Source: a virus. From it: a stretch of DNA of 54,828 nucleotides. A program made the translations under genes and the position numbers. The notes beneath the pieces were generated by a model. The model did not search any database. It had not been told where the DNA came from and was given only the letters and a program-made list of their open reading frames with translations. Below are positions 39,826 to 48,262 of the stretch, in pieces (positions within the stretch are counted from its first letter, which is position 1; every line of letters begins with the position of its first letter). Location: the IMG/VR virus record IMGVR_UViG_3300022208_000004, positions 1 through 54,828 of that record; one strand, given 5' to 3'.

Positions 39826-40380
39826 TTAAACCTTATTATGGTGCATCCACATAAAACCAAACATGACTGTAAAATCCTGTAATTGGTCAGTAGAATCATG
39901 ATTATATTCATATCCGTCTAAAGATTTAGGCCAGGCTTTATCAAAATAATAGCGACCAATTCTTTCCAGATTCCCATTCAAATGCCATAAATTAATACTA
40001 CCAAACATACTAGTTAAATCTGTAGTAACTTGATTGTTCTGATAATTATTTATACCAGTTCCATTTTCAAGGTAAAAAAGTTTATGCCATTCACTGATAA
40101 AAGAAACCGCCCCAAGGTTTATATCAGAGTGAAATCTTATCATGAGTTCTGTTATTTCAGCACCAGAATTTTTAGGAATTGTTATTCTTCTACCCATTCT
40201 TGATATAACTCTGGAAGCATAGTCTATTCTAGGTAGTGTAACTGTTTTTATAGCATTTTCGGCTATAGTAATGTTTGATGAAGATAGGGAAGGAACCATA
40301 AATTCTAATTCAAAAAGATTAGGTCTAGAAATGTCTTCTAAATGATTAGTTAATACATTGAGTCCATGATTCTCTGTCAT
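39826..40380 (-). CDS. Tail-tube-like baseplate protein
   Basis: 184 residues. DISRPNLFELEFMVPSLSSS carries the gp19-type RPN.F motif, followed by IKTVTLPRIDYASRVISRMG, the FHSDINLGAVSFISEWHKLF helix and a C-terminal DSTDQLQDFTVMFGFMW. The final part, KAWPKSLDGYEYNHDSTDQL, closely parallels the major tube protein (AWPKSLDTVELSHETVDQV), indicating paralogy. Start and stop overlaps (TAATG) couple it to both neighbours. A specialised ring joining hub and tube is the likely role. Confidence 0.75.
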   Translation of the reverse strand: MTENHGLNVLTNHLEDISRPNLFELEFMVPSLSSSNITIAENAIKTVTLPRIDYASRVISRMGRRITIPKNSGAEITELMIRFHSDINLGAVSFISEWHKLFYLENGTGINNYQNNQVTTDLTSMFGSINLWHLNGNLERIGRYYFDKAWPKSLDGYEYNHDSTDQLQDFTVMFGFMWMHHNKV

Positions 40381-40925
40381 TATTGTATTCTCTTGAATGA
40401 AGTAAAATTAAAATCAACAGTAAATTCCTCAAAAGTATCTACTTCAATATGTGAAAGTTCAATATTACTTATAGAGTATGGAACTACATTGGACATAGAA
40501 TACTTTGCTAGTATTTCATCCTTTGAGCCGCCGTATTGAGTTATTATCAAATTAACCCCACTGTTTCTATATTCTGATACAGAAGCCGTTCTAAATCCAG
40601 CAGATTCATCTTTAATATTTTTTATGCCATCCATCCAATTTTCAATAAATGTTCTGCCTCTCCATTCAGCATCATTCCAAAAGGTCACTACTATTGCTTC
40701 GGGTTTATAATCACCTGAAAGTGTGGTTTGAGTTCCTTTATAATGAAAAATTGGACCAGAAATATCCTTTTTAGGAATACTTGCCTTGGATATAAGATAG
40801 ACAAAACTATCGTCATAGTCATAAGATATTAAATCAACAGCACCCTCAAATTTTGCAGTAAATCTATTGGGTCTGGAAATTTCTCTTATATTATCTTTGA
40901 ACGTCCAAATATTTATTTCAGTCAT
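40380..40925 (-). CDS. Tail-tube-like baseplate protein
   Basis: 181 residues. REISRPNRFTAKFEGAVDLI is followed by FVYLISKASIPKKDISGPIF, DYKPEAIVVTFWNDAEWRGR and SHIEVDTFEEFTVDFNFTSF. It tracks the major tube protein of this phage along its whole length, including the SASIP/SKASIP loop. Located between the gp8-region protein and another tube-like gene. Either a tube initiator or a second tube type. Confidence 0.78.
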   Translation of the reverse strand: MTEINIWTFKDNIREISRPNRFTAKFEGAVDLISYDYDDSFVYLISKASIPKKDISGPIFHYKGTQTTLSGDYKPEAIVVTFWNDAEWRGRTFIENWMDGIKNIKDESAGFRTASVSEYRNSGVNLIITQYGGSKDEILAKYSMSNVVPYSISNIELSHIEVDTFEEFTVDFNFTSFKRIQ

Positions 40926-40926
40926 A

Positions 40927-42786
40927 TTATATTAGGATAGTAAAATCTTCATCAGAAGACAAGTGTTCTCTTACTATGGGCTTTTTATTAGCCATGTAAA
41001 GTATTGTCCCCAAGTTGTAGGAATGTTCATTAGTAGAAAATAAATCAGAATGACTATAATTTTCTAATGAACAATATTCTCTTGAAGCCGTTTTAGGATT
41101 ATAGCATAAAAATAATTGTCTATAAGTTTCATTTGTAGGAATGCTTTTTGAGCATACTTTTTTCAAACGTATTAGATCAAAGTAATATTGTATTGCTTTA
41201 GATATGTGTTCGGTTGTCATGAATTTTACAGTTGAATCTGGATTGCCATCTATTGTAATTACATCCACTATCTCTGAATTTATTTCTGGAACACTAGCTA
41301 GTATGTTTTCGGTTTCAATATTATCAACCCTTCTAGAAAATCTTATTTCATTCACCTTCTTGAAGGTAAATGAAGTAGAAGTAGAAACGTCTGTAGAGTC
41401 TTTTGCATCACTAGAAGGATTTATATTCTTATTCTTGACTATGATCTTAGTGTTTACATCTGGATGAACATTACTTGTAAAAGAAGATGTTATTGCATTA
41501 ATAGCAGAAGCCGTTAATGTGGCTATGGTAGAAGCGGTTGCAGCAGGTGTATAATTCACTACAATAGGAACACCAGAAATTAATGGTGCGGACCCTGTTC
41601 CATTATTATACCATATATAATAAACAGTTTCTATATTCTCATTTGAATAGTGTGGACTGTATAGATAGAAAAATTTATTATTAAGACCTCCTGGAATATC
41701 TCCGTCTCCCTTTATAGCTATTTCCGTATGTCTCTGTCCACTTATCCTTACCAAACCCTTTACATCAAAGATACTGGAATGAATAGCGCCTAGATTGATA
41801 TAATTTTTAGTTAAAGGTGCAGGTGTAATATCTGAAGTTTCTTGGCCTTCACTGAATTTTTCAGGGAAAACGGCTAATTTTTCTGACTGTGAGGCAGTTG
41901 TTAATTTCAATCTACCTGAATTTAGAATTGACTCTCCAATAACTGGATAGGAAAAAACTAGGCTTGTTTCCGTTTCAGTTTCGATTATCTGAAGATATTT
42001 CATCTTATCCTGAATAATATTTCCATCGGGAGTAGATAGGAAAAAAACAGAATTGGTTAGATTGTTGTTCAAGATATAACCACTACCTTCCTGAACGAAT
42101 CTAGGCAACAGACCCGTTATTTCCATTTCACCTAAAATGTTTGTGGTTTTAACTAAGTCTCCTACTATATTGTTCCCGAAAGAACTAGAAGGGGAAGCCG
42201 CCGCTATGTTTGTATTATACATCAATCTAACTGGTTGTTTAAGAGTAGGTAATTCTATTTCAGAAATTTTTTGAATTTTTATTCTGGATGAAAAGGTGTT
42301 GTTATAATTGAATATGTAATAATCATAGGCTATGTTTGAGTTTTCATTTTTTATGATTGGTCTTAGTCTAAGAGTATATTCAAGGTAGTCCATATTAAGT
42401 CCCTTGATTCTGACCCATTCTTTATTTGCATATTCCAATTCTAGATTTCCAATGTAGCTGGCATCAAGAAAAACGAAATCATTTACTGAAGTAGGAACAA
42501 TACTCGCATCAACATAACCAATATTTACTACTCTCCTTGCGTTTGTTGTTCCGCCAGAATTTAGGTCATAAAACTTTGTTGTTTCTTCCGTAGAAGATGA
42601 ACCCAAGGCAATAACGTTTGAGGGAAAGGTTGCAGCATGACTTATTTTCATTAAATTAGAGTAACCCCACATTGGATTTGATCTAGCAAACCCCAAATAT
42701 ATATTACCCTTTATTATAGTTTCAAAGAATAAGGACTTATTGAAGTCAATTGTTGTTCCTGCCAAAAAAGAATGAATTACTGTCAT
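40927..42786 (-). CDS. Baseplate wedge-region protein with YYIWYN module (gp8-position)
   Basis: 619 residues. N-terminus KGNIYLGFARSNPMWGYSNL recalls gp8-type wedge proteins, in which an IFITFGRSEPW-like segment is followed by a list of observables; this is a loose match. A YYVWYN-family module (TVYYIWYNNGTGSAPL) lies near residues 355-480. C-terminus has CSKSIPTNETYRQLFLCYNP. It is coupled to the giant gp7-position protein (TAATG). Likely a baseplate wedge component; gp8 identity is inference from position and N-terminus. Confidence 0.5.
   Translation of the reverse strand: MTVIHSFLAGTTIDFNKSLFFETIIKGNIYLGFARSNPMWGYSNLMKISHAATFPSNVIALGSSSTEETTKFYDLNSGGTTNARRVVNIGYVDASIVPTSVNDFVFLDASYIGNLELEYANKEWVRIKGLNMDYLEYTLRLRPIIKNENSNIAYDYYIFNYNNTFSSRIKIQKISEIELPTLKQPVRLMYNTNIAAASPSSSFGNNIVGDLVKTTNILGEMEITGLLPRFVQEGSGYILNNNLTNSVFFLSTPDGNIIQDKMKYLQIIETETETSLVFSYPVIGESILNSGRLKLTTASQSEKLAVFPEKFSEGQETSDITPAPLTKNYINLGAIHSSIFDVKGLVRISGQRHTEIAIKGDGDIPGGLNNKFFYLYSPHYSNENIETVYYIWYNNGTGSAPLISGVPIVVNYTPAATASTIATLTASAINAITSSFTSNVHPDVNTKIIVKNKNINPSSDAKDSTDVSTSTSFTFKKVNEIRFSRRVDNIETENILASVPEINSEIVDVITIDGNPDSTVKFMTTEHISKAIQYYFDLIRLKKVCSKSIPTNETYRQLFLCYNPKTASREYCSLENYSHSDLFSTNEHSYNLGTILYMANKKPIVREHLSSDEDFTILI
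41350..41720 (-). repeat. YYVWYN module, copy 2 (gp8-position protein)
   Basis: GGLNNKFFYLYSPHYSNENI, TVYYIWYNNG, TASTIATLTASAINAITSSF. Divergent member of the shared module; boundaries approximate. Confidence 0.65.
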
Positions 42787-45700
42787 TATAGACTCTCAAA
42801 AGAATATGTTTGTGCTACTGGTTTCATAAGTTGAACAAATATGTTACTATCTGCAATTGATAGGAACGCAAATCCACTAGTACCCTCTGTTGCAGTTGTA
42901 GTAGGTGCAGCACCATAACCGCTTTCTGTAGTTATGGTCAGAACAGATTCGTTTCTAGATACTTCAAAATCCAAACCAAAGTTGATAGTAGATAATTTTT
43001 CTTCTATCTTCCTTGCTATATTTATGGCAGTTTCATTTTGGGTAATACTTATTTCTAGACCAATACCAGAAGTTATAGGTTCTGAACTACCAGCATTAAC
43101 GTTAAACCAAACATAATACTCTCTTGTATTATCACCAGAATAAACCTTGAAATATTTACCACCCAAAGAACCCGTAACATCAGCAACCGTTGTTACTCTT
43201 GATATTTCTGGTGTTTGATAATAGTTGTATACATTAGCATTATAAACTGTACCTGTTTTTGCTAATAGAACTATCTTATTTTCTAAGGATACTCTCTCTA
43301 CAGTAGTATCTGTTCCCGATGCTATATAAGCCAACCATCTAGCATATGTCTCTGGATTAGGATAATCAAATCCTAATTTTATTCTTCTATTGAAATTTGA
43401 GGCGTCCATATTTTGAAAATTTGAAGACTTGTCAAGATTTGTATCATAGTCATTATTCATGGTATAGGCATTTCCATAATATTTTTTATCCGAAAAATGT
43501 CTGAATATTTTTATTATATCGGATACAGGATTTGTACTAGATGCTAGAGTTGTTCTTACTCTAACAAAATAATAAGGACCAAAAACAACCGATGTTTTAT
43601 CCTTTATATTGGTAGTAGCCCAATCAGCAGTATCTATAAATTTAACACGCCCATTTTGAGTAAATCCAGACGTGCCATCTGTTACAGTAAGAGAATCCCA
43701 TGTTTTACCGTTCCAATATTCCCAAACGTAAGTGCCGCCTACTCCATTTATCGTCAATGAAAAATCTATCTCATTAAACTTTGTATCGTTTCCAAAGTAA
43801 TATACATCATTTACGTTTATGGAAATGGTTTTATCTACAATAGCTAATTGATCTGTGTAATTCTTAATTGAAGAATCATAATAGATCAATGATTTTAGAC
43901 CAGACTCATAAAAACTAGAAACCATATCATTTATCCAGGCATAATTGGCCACGGGTAAAGTTGTTAGACTGGTAAAGGCAGAAATCCTTGCTCTTACATA
44001 ATAGAGTTGGCTTCCATCTTTTAGAATAGGACGCCATTCCAAAGTAGGATTTGTCCAAGTAACTGCTACAGAACCCGCAATAGTGAATTTATTACTACCA
44101 TCAGTTACATCAGCCAAGGCTTGCCATGAATCCCCTGACCAATATTCCCAAACCACTGTCCAGGTTCCCACACCAGCGGTTGTTATGTTTAAATTCAGTC
44201 TATGGAAATAATCAGTTGCTCCAAAATAATAGGCATCGCCAATCTCTGGTGTGGCATCCAAGAAATTCAACAAGCCCGTGTCAGTAGATTTTATATTATT
44301 TGATTCATCAACCAAACTCGTTTTTGTTTCCAGGTAAGTTCTCTTTAAGGAAACTAGTTTTTCTATTTTTCCTATTCTACCACCGCTATAAATATTTCCC
44401 TCAAATTGAGTGATCTTTTTCATATGTGTCCAAAAGATATTACTATCCTTTGAAGTGCCGTAATCTTTCCAGACTGGTTTTGTAGAACCACTTGTAGCGC
44501 CTTGGGTAATATTTCTGTTTATGGTTGAGGCGATAGGAACAGTAGTTCTAGAACCAGCATCAGTTCTAAATCTTATCCAATAAGAATAAACTCCATTCAC
44601 AATTGTCTTACCCCAAGTAGAAGATAGGTCCGCCCATGTTACAGTATTCAATCCTGAATTTTTAAAATTGTTTGTTCCGTCTGTTACTGCAAAGGTTGTC
44701 CATACATTATTTGTATTATGCCAATATTCCCAAACAATAGTATAAGCACCAACACCTACTGTTGTTACATTTATATTAAGATTGTTAAACGTATAATCAG
44801 AACCAATGTAAAAACTATCAGTAACATCAACGGCGGTTCCACTGAATAGATATACATCATCTACTGTAGCAGAATTACAAGCATCATAGAAGTTGCTGAA
44901 TGTTGCAGCCGAACTATCATAAAAATAATAATAGTTAAGAGGAATATGAGGGAGTATCTTGTAAACATTGATATTACCAGTATCGGACAGAGCAACTATT
45001 TCATCATTTACAGAATAACTTTTAGTAGAACCCCATACATTGGTAAACTCATAGATATTATCAAACTGTTTCCATTTTATCTTAGGATTTTCAGCTAAAG
45101 TATATTTCTTCATATAGATATTTGTATTAATCTTTTGGAAATTTTTAGTATGATTCAAGGCCGAACTAATGGTAGATGGATTACTAGGGAATGTGATAGT
45201 TCCATTATATTTTGAATATTTGTAATTAAACTTATCAATGAAATTACCATCAGATATATCAATGACAAATTTATTGAAATACATTGAATAACCGACAAAC
45301 ATTTTCAGGTCAAAAGAAAATGTTGAGGGCTTAATCTTAGTGTAGACATAATGTGTCTTTTTGTGAGTAAGAGTAGCAGCTACTACTTGAGAACTACCAT
45401 CGGGATTATTAACCTTGATAAAGTTTGTCCCTACAGTCAATACAGGATACGCCCCGTTATTTACAGCAGAAGCCCCACTTGCTACTACCATATCTCCAAC
45501 CGAAATAAATCCTACTGGATTGGTTGTAAGTGTTATGGTTTGAATACCAGTGTTGTCTACAATTACAGGGGTATTAAAATTGGCTACGGTATAATTAACA
45601 TCATTCGATACTTTCTCTACTATATTATTATTCAATACAACGTTTCCGAATGTTAAGTCTGAAACCGTATTATAGTATGTTGAAGATATGTATAATACAG

Positions 45701-47258
45701 GATAAGCGTCAGTGGTGTATTTAAAGGTAATATCACCAGAAGAAAATTCTTTCAATGGAGAATTTTTTACAACAATCATTTGCAAAACAGAGTCTTCATT
45801 GAATGTAAGCCTTGAGGCATCTGACAAGGCAGAACTAAGAGAATAAGTCTGAAGGTATGTTATTAAAGGTTTGTTTATCTTTCTTAGATTTGTTATTACA
45901 CTTAATAGGTCTGCCTGTGTTGTTCCTTCTCCATTGTTTATTTGATAATCGTTAGAATAGGCTTCAATAGTAGAAAACAATTCTGCCACGGTTATTATAT
46001 TATTGGTTGCAAGATTGGTATTCTTAATGATAGTATAAACACCACGATTATTACCGTTTGGAAGTATTAGTTCATAACCATTCATAGAATCAATATCAAT
46101 GGTTGTAAGATTTATATCTATTTGAATTGTCTTGTTATTTTTAACAACTGCGCCAGTTCCTTTGTATAGATAAGGTGCTGTTGGATTGGCAAAAAACTTA
46201 GGCTGATATGTCACAGGATTTGAAATAAAATTTCTATTCATATCAAGGAAATCATGATTTGTATTTGTTCCTGAAATGATATTTGCTCTATCCTGGCCAT
46301 GCACCGAAAGTTTTTCCCTTAAAGAATTTAGAAGGTAATCATCTGACCAATTATAATTCTCTGTTTGATAGTGTTCTAGGAAACCCTGGACAACTTGATA
46401 GTAAGTATCTATCCATCCTACAGGATGCACGATGTTCTTTATTACCTTAGTCCAGTTTTCTTTAGGTAAATCTGATGCAATAATGTATTTGAAAGGATTT
46501 TTTATGTCTGGTTCAACCGCAACAAAATGATAATTCAAAACGTCCGCAAAAATTTCTATCAGATATATAATTTTTCCAATAAATCCATTAGAAGTATTAA
46601 TGTCAAATGACCTGTCTAATAATACCTTCTTTATGTCTTCAAACTGTGATTCGGTCAAGGTGTTTGAGGCATTAATAGCATCAAAGTAGGCTGAAAATGT
46701 AGCTAGAAGTTCATGGGTATTAAGTGATTCAAAGATGTTCTTATTGTCAAAAAGTATTTTTTCATAACCATTGTATGAATAACGCTTGGTTGTACTATCA
46801 AACGTTGTAGGAACATATTGGAAATTGAATTTGTTCCCTTCTTCTATCATCTTTTTTGGGTCAAATAATTCTGGTAATAGGATGTTTCTGTGTGTAGAAG
46901 CGTTTCTATTACCGTCCTGTGACACTGTTACATTGGGAACCGTTGACATTTTTTCTGTAACAAACTTAATTTGCTTTTGGATTATTGCGTTATTATCAAC
47001 CCCATAGATTTTAGTTGTGAGTGTTATTTCATAAACAGTGTTGTAGTCAAGGCTCTTGGCAGGAGTTATTGTTATAGTTGTCCCACTACCAGATAGTGAA
47101 ACAGTAAAATCTACATCAAGGCCAGCAGAATCTTCAAAAATAATAGTATTTTTAATGACTGTTTCTTTTTTTAAGGCAGCACTATATACAATATTAAATG
47201 AACTATTGACAAGGATTCGTTTATCAACAGCAGGAGTAATCGTAACAAAATTGGACAT
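42786..47258 (-). CDS. Giant modular baseplate protein (gp7-position)
   Basis: 1490 residues. Residues 1-105 look like a bacterial Ig-like SbsA/Big_5 domain (TITPAVDKRILVNSSFNIVY; LDYNTVYEITLTTKIYG). A helical region follows (LNTHELLATFSAYFDAINAS; GFIGKIIYLIEIFADVLNYH), perhaps the wedge core. Three copies of a WEYWNG-type module (about 780-885, 985-1080, 1130-1225) and one YYVWFN module (about 1360-1485) are appended. The gene lies between gp6-side genes and the gp8-position gene, as gene 7 does in T4 (1032 residues). Modules probably decorate the baseplate for glycan binding. Confidence 0.6.
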   Translation of the reverse strand: MSNFVTITPAVDKRILVNSSFNIVYSAALKKETVIKNTIIFEDSAGLDVDFTVSLSGSGTTITITPAKSLDYNTVYEITLTTKIYGVDNNAIIQKQIKFVTEKMSTVPNVTVSQDGNRNASTHRNILLPELFDPKKMIEEGNKFNFQYVPTTFDSTTKRYSYNGYEKILFDNKNIFESLNTHELLATFSAYFDAINASNTLTESQFEDIKKVLLDRSFDINTSNGFIGKIIYLIEIFADVLNYHFVAVEPDIKNPFKYIIASDLPKENWTKVIKNIVHPVGWIDTYYQVVQGFLEHYQTENYNWSDDYLLNSLREKLSVHGQDRANIISGTNTNHDFLDMNRNFISNPVTYQPKFFANPTAPYLYKGTGAVVKNNKTIQIDINLTTIDIDSMNGYELILPNGNNRGVYTIIKNTNLATNNIITVAELFSTIEAYSNDYQINNGEGTTQADLLSVITNLRKINKPLITYLQTYSLSSALSDASRLTFNEDSVLQMIVVKNSPLKEFSSGDITFKYTTDAYPVLYISSTYYNTVSDLTFGNVVLNNNIVEKVSNDVNYTVANFNTPVIVDNTGIQTITLTTNPVGFISVGDMVVASGASAVNNGAYPVLTVGTNFIKVNNPDGSSQVVAATLTHKKTHYVYTKIKPSTFSFDLKMFVGYSMYFNKFVIDISDGNFIDKFNYKYSKYNGTITFPSNPSTISSALNHTKNFQKINTNIYMKKYTLAENPKIKWKQFDNIYEFTNVWGSTKSYSVNDEIVALSDTGNINVYKILPHIPLNYYYFYDSSAATFSNFYDACNSATVDDVYLFSGTAVDVTDSFYIGSDYTFNNLNINVTTVGVGAYTIVWEYWHNTNNVWTTFAVTDGTNNFKNSGLNTVTWADLSSTWGKTIVNGVYSYWIRFRTDAGSRTTVPIASTINRNITQGATSGSTKPVWKDYGTSKDSNIFWTHMKKITQFEGNIYSGGRIGKIEKLVSLKRTYLETKTSLVDESNNIKSTDTGLLNFLDATPEIGDAYYFGATDYFHRLNLNITTAGVGTWTVVWEYWSGDSWQALADVTDGSNKFTIAGSVAVTWTNPTLEWRPILKDGSQLYYVRARISAFTSLTTLPVANYAWINDMVSSFYESGLKSLIYYDSSIKNYTDQLAIVDKTISINVNDVYYFGNDTKFNEIDFSLTINGVGGTYVWEYWNGKTWDSLTVTDGTSGFTQNGRVKFIDTADWATTNIKDKTSVVFGPYYFVRVRTTLASSTNPVSDIIKIFRHFSDKKYYGNAYTMNNDYDTNLDKSSNFQNMDASNFNRRIKLGFDYPNPETYARWLAYIASGTDTTVERVSLENKIVLLAKTGTVYNANVYNYYQTPEISRVTTVADVTGSLGGKYFKVYSGDNTREYYVWFNVNAGSSEPITSGIGLEISITQNETAINIARKIEEKLSTINFGLDFEVSRNESVLTITTESGYGAAPTTTATEGTSGFAFLSIADSNIFVQLMKPVAQTYSFESL
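42850..43215 (-). repeat. YYVWYN module, copy 3 (gp7-position protein, C-terminus)
   Basis: TVADVTGSLGGKYFKVYSGD, REYYVWFNVN, NIARKIEEKLSTINFG, VLTITTESGYGAAPT. Located at the extreme C-terminus; boundaries approximate. Confidence 0.75.
43545..44870 (-). repeat. Three WEYWNG modules in the gp7-position protein
   Basis: About 95-residue modules with the order DDVYYFG, INxTTxGVG, VWEYWNG, VTDGTxxF, SGxVxW and YYVRARI. Copies at about 44550-44870, 43975-44262 and 43545-43830, separated by unrelated sequence. Two further copies lie in gp6. Confidence 0.78.
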
Positions 47259-47260
47259 AG

Positions 47261-48259
47261 TTATGAAATGGTAATAGGTTTAATAAAATCTAACAGATAT
47301 TTATCATGCTTCAAAAACAACCTTGGATAATAACGGCCAGATTTTTCATAAACATGAGACTGTTCGGCTAATAAATCGGATACTACTGAAAAATTATTGT
47401 ATACTCTAACAAAGGTCCATGTGACTGTATTATCATTTATCGTTCCACTAGTTGGCCACAATGGTTCCGTTGTCCCGCTAGTTCCAGCCGTGGTGCATCT
47501 ATAAACATTGTATCTTTCTATCGTCTCTCTTTCTACAATTATATCCCCAATGGAATAGGCTCTACCTGACACCCATTCAGTAATTCCGTCTCCAAAGTCC
47601 CAAACATATTCGACATTTGATATTGCAGGAATGTTTATAGAGAAGCTTATTTTATTACCGACAGATAATGTGCCACTTGTGGTTATGTTTATATCAGAAA
47701 ATAGAGTATCGTCAAATATCCTCAAATCTATTTCATTATTGTTTTCTTTCATTCTAAGATATTCTTTAATTAGATCAGGATACAAAGGATGTTTTTCTAT
47801 GAAATTTTCATCATACCATCTAAGATAATTGTGAGAAATGAAGTCTTTGTTTTCCATAGAATACTTGCCCCAGACTTCTAGGGATTCTATCTCAAATTGG
47901 TTTGGATTAGTAACGGTCAGTCTAAGAAAAATAAATTCTGTATTTCTATCCATAGTATAGTCTATGTCAAGGTGATATTTTGTGGGAACAAATGTATCGG
48001 ATAAAATATCCCAATTAAAACCATCTATTGATCTTTCTATCTTTAGACTAGAAAGTGTTCCTATCCAGTCTATGACTATTCTATCTAGCAGTTCTCTTTC
48101 ATAGACGTTTAATACAATCCATTGAACTCCACCATCAAGTGGACGCCACGAAAATTCTTCCTTGGTAGTATGCACCAAATCAAGATTGGCTGTTCCTGAA
48201 ACAATTGAGGAATAACGTATTGTATTCTTTTTATGTTTTATGAAATTTATATCACTCAT
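47261..48259 (-). CDS. Appendage protein: F5/8C-like, PKD and CBM-like modules
   Basis: 332 residues. Residues 25-130 resemble a discoidin/F5-8C fold (GVQWIVLNVYERELLDRIVI, SLKIERSIDGFNWDIL, FIFLRLTVTNPNQFEIESLE). A PKD-like part contains VEYVWDFGDGITEW and SHVYEKSGRYYPRLFL. Between these strands a small CBM-like module is inserted (GRAYSIGDIIVER, YRCTTAGTSGTTEPLWPTSG, DNTVTWTFVR), splitting the PKD. It follows gp6 by 3 bases. All modules suggest sugar or surface contact at the baseplate. Confidence 0.65.
   Translation of the reverse strand: MSDINFIKHKKNTIRYSSIVSGTANLDLVHTTKEEFSWRPLDGGVQWIVLNVYERELLDRIVIDWIGTLSSLKIERSIDGFNWDILSDTFVPTKYHLDIDYTMDRNTEFIFLRLTVTNPNQFEIESLEVWGKYSMENKDFISHNYLRWYDENFIEKHPLYPDLIKEYLRMKENNNEIDLRIFDDTLFSDINITTSGTLSVGNKISFSINIPAISNVEYVWDFGDGITEWVSGRAYSIGDIIVERETIERYNVYRCTTAGTSGTTEPLWPTSGTINDNTVTWTFVRVYNNFSVVSDLLAEQSHVYEKSGRYYPRLFLKHDKYLLDFIKPITIS
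47298..47305 (-). promoter_or_regulatory. Late-type box (GATAAATA)
   Basis: GATAAATA on the minus strand, 40 bases before the ATG of the 1490-residue gene. Relaxed late pattern inside the upstream coding end. Confidence 0.4.
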
Positions 48260-48262
48260 ATC

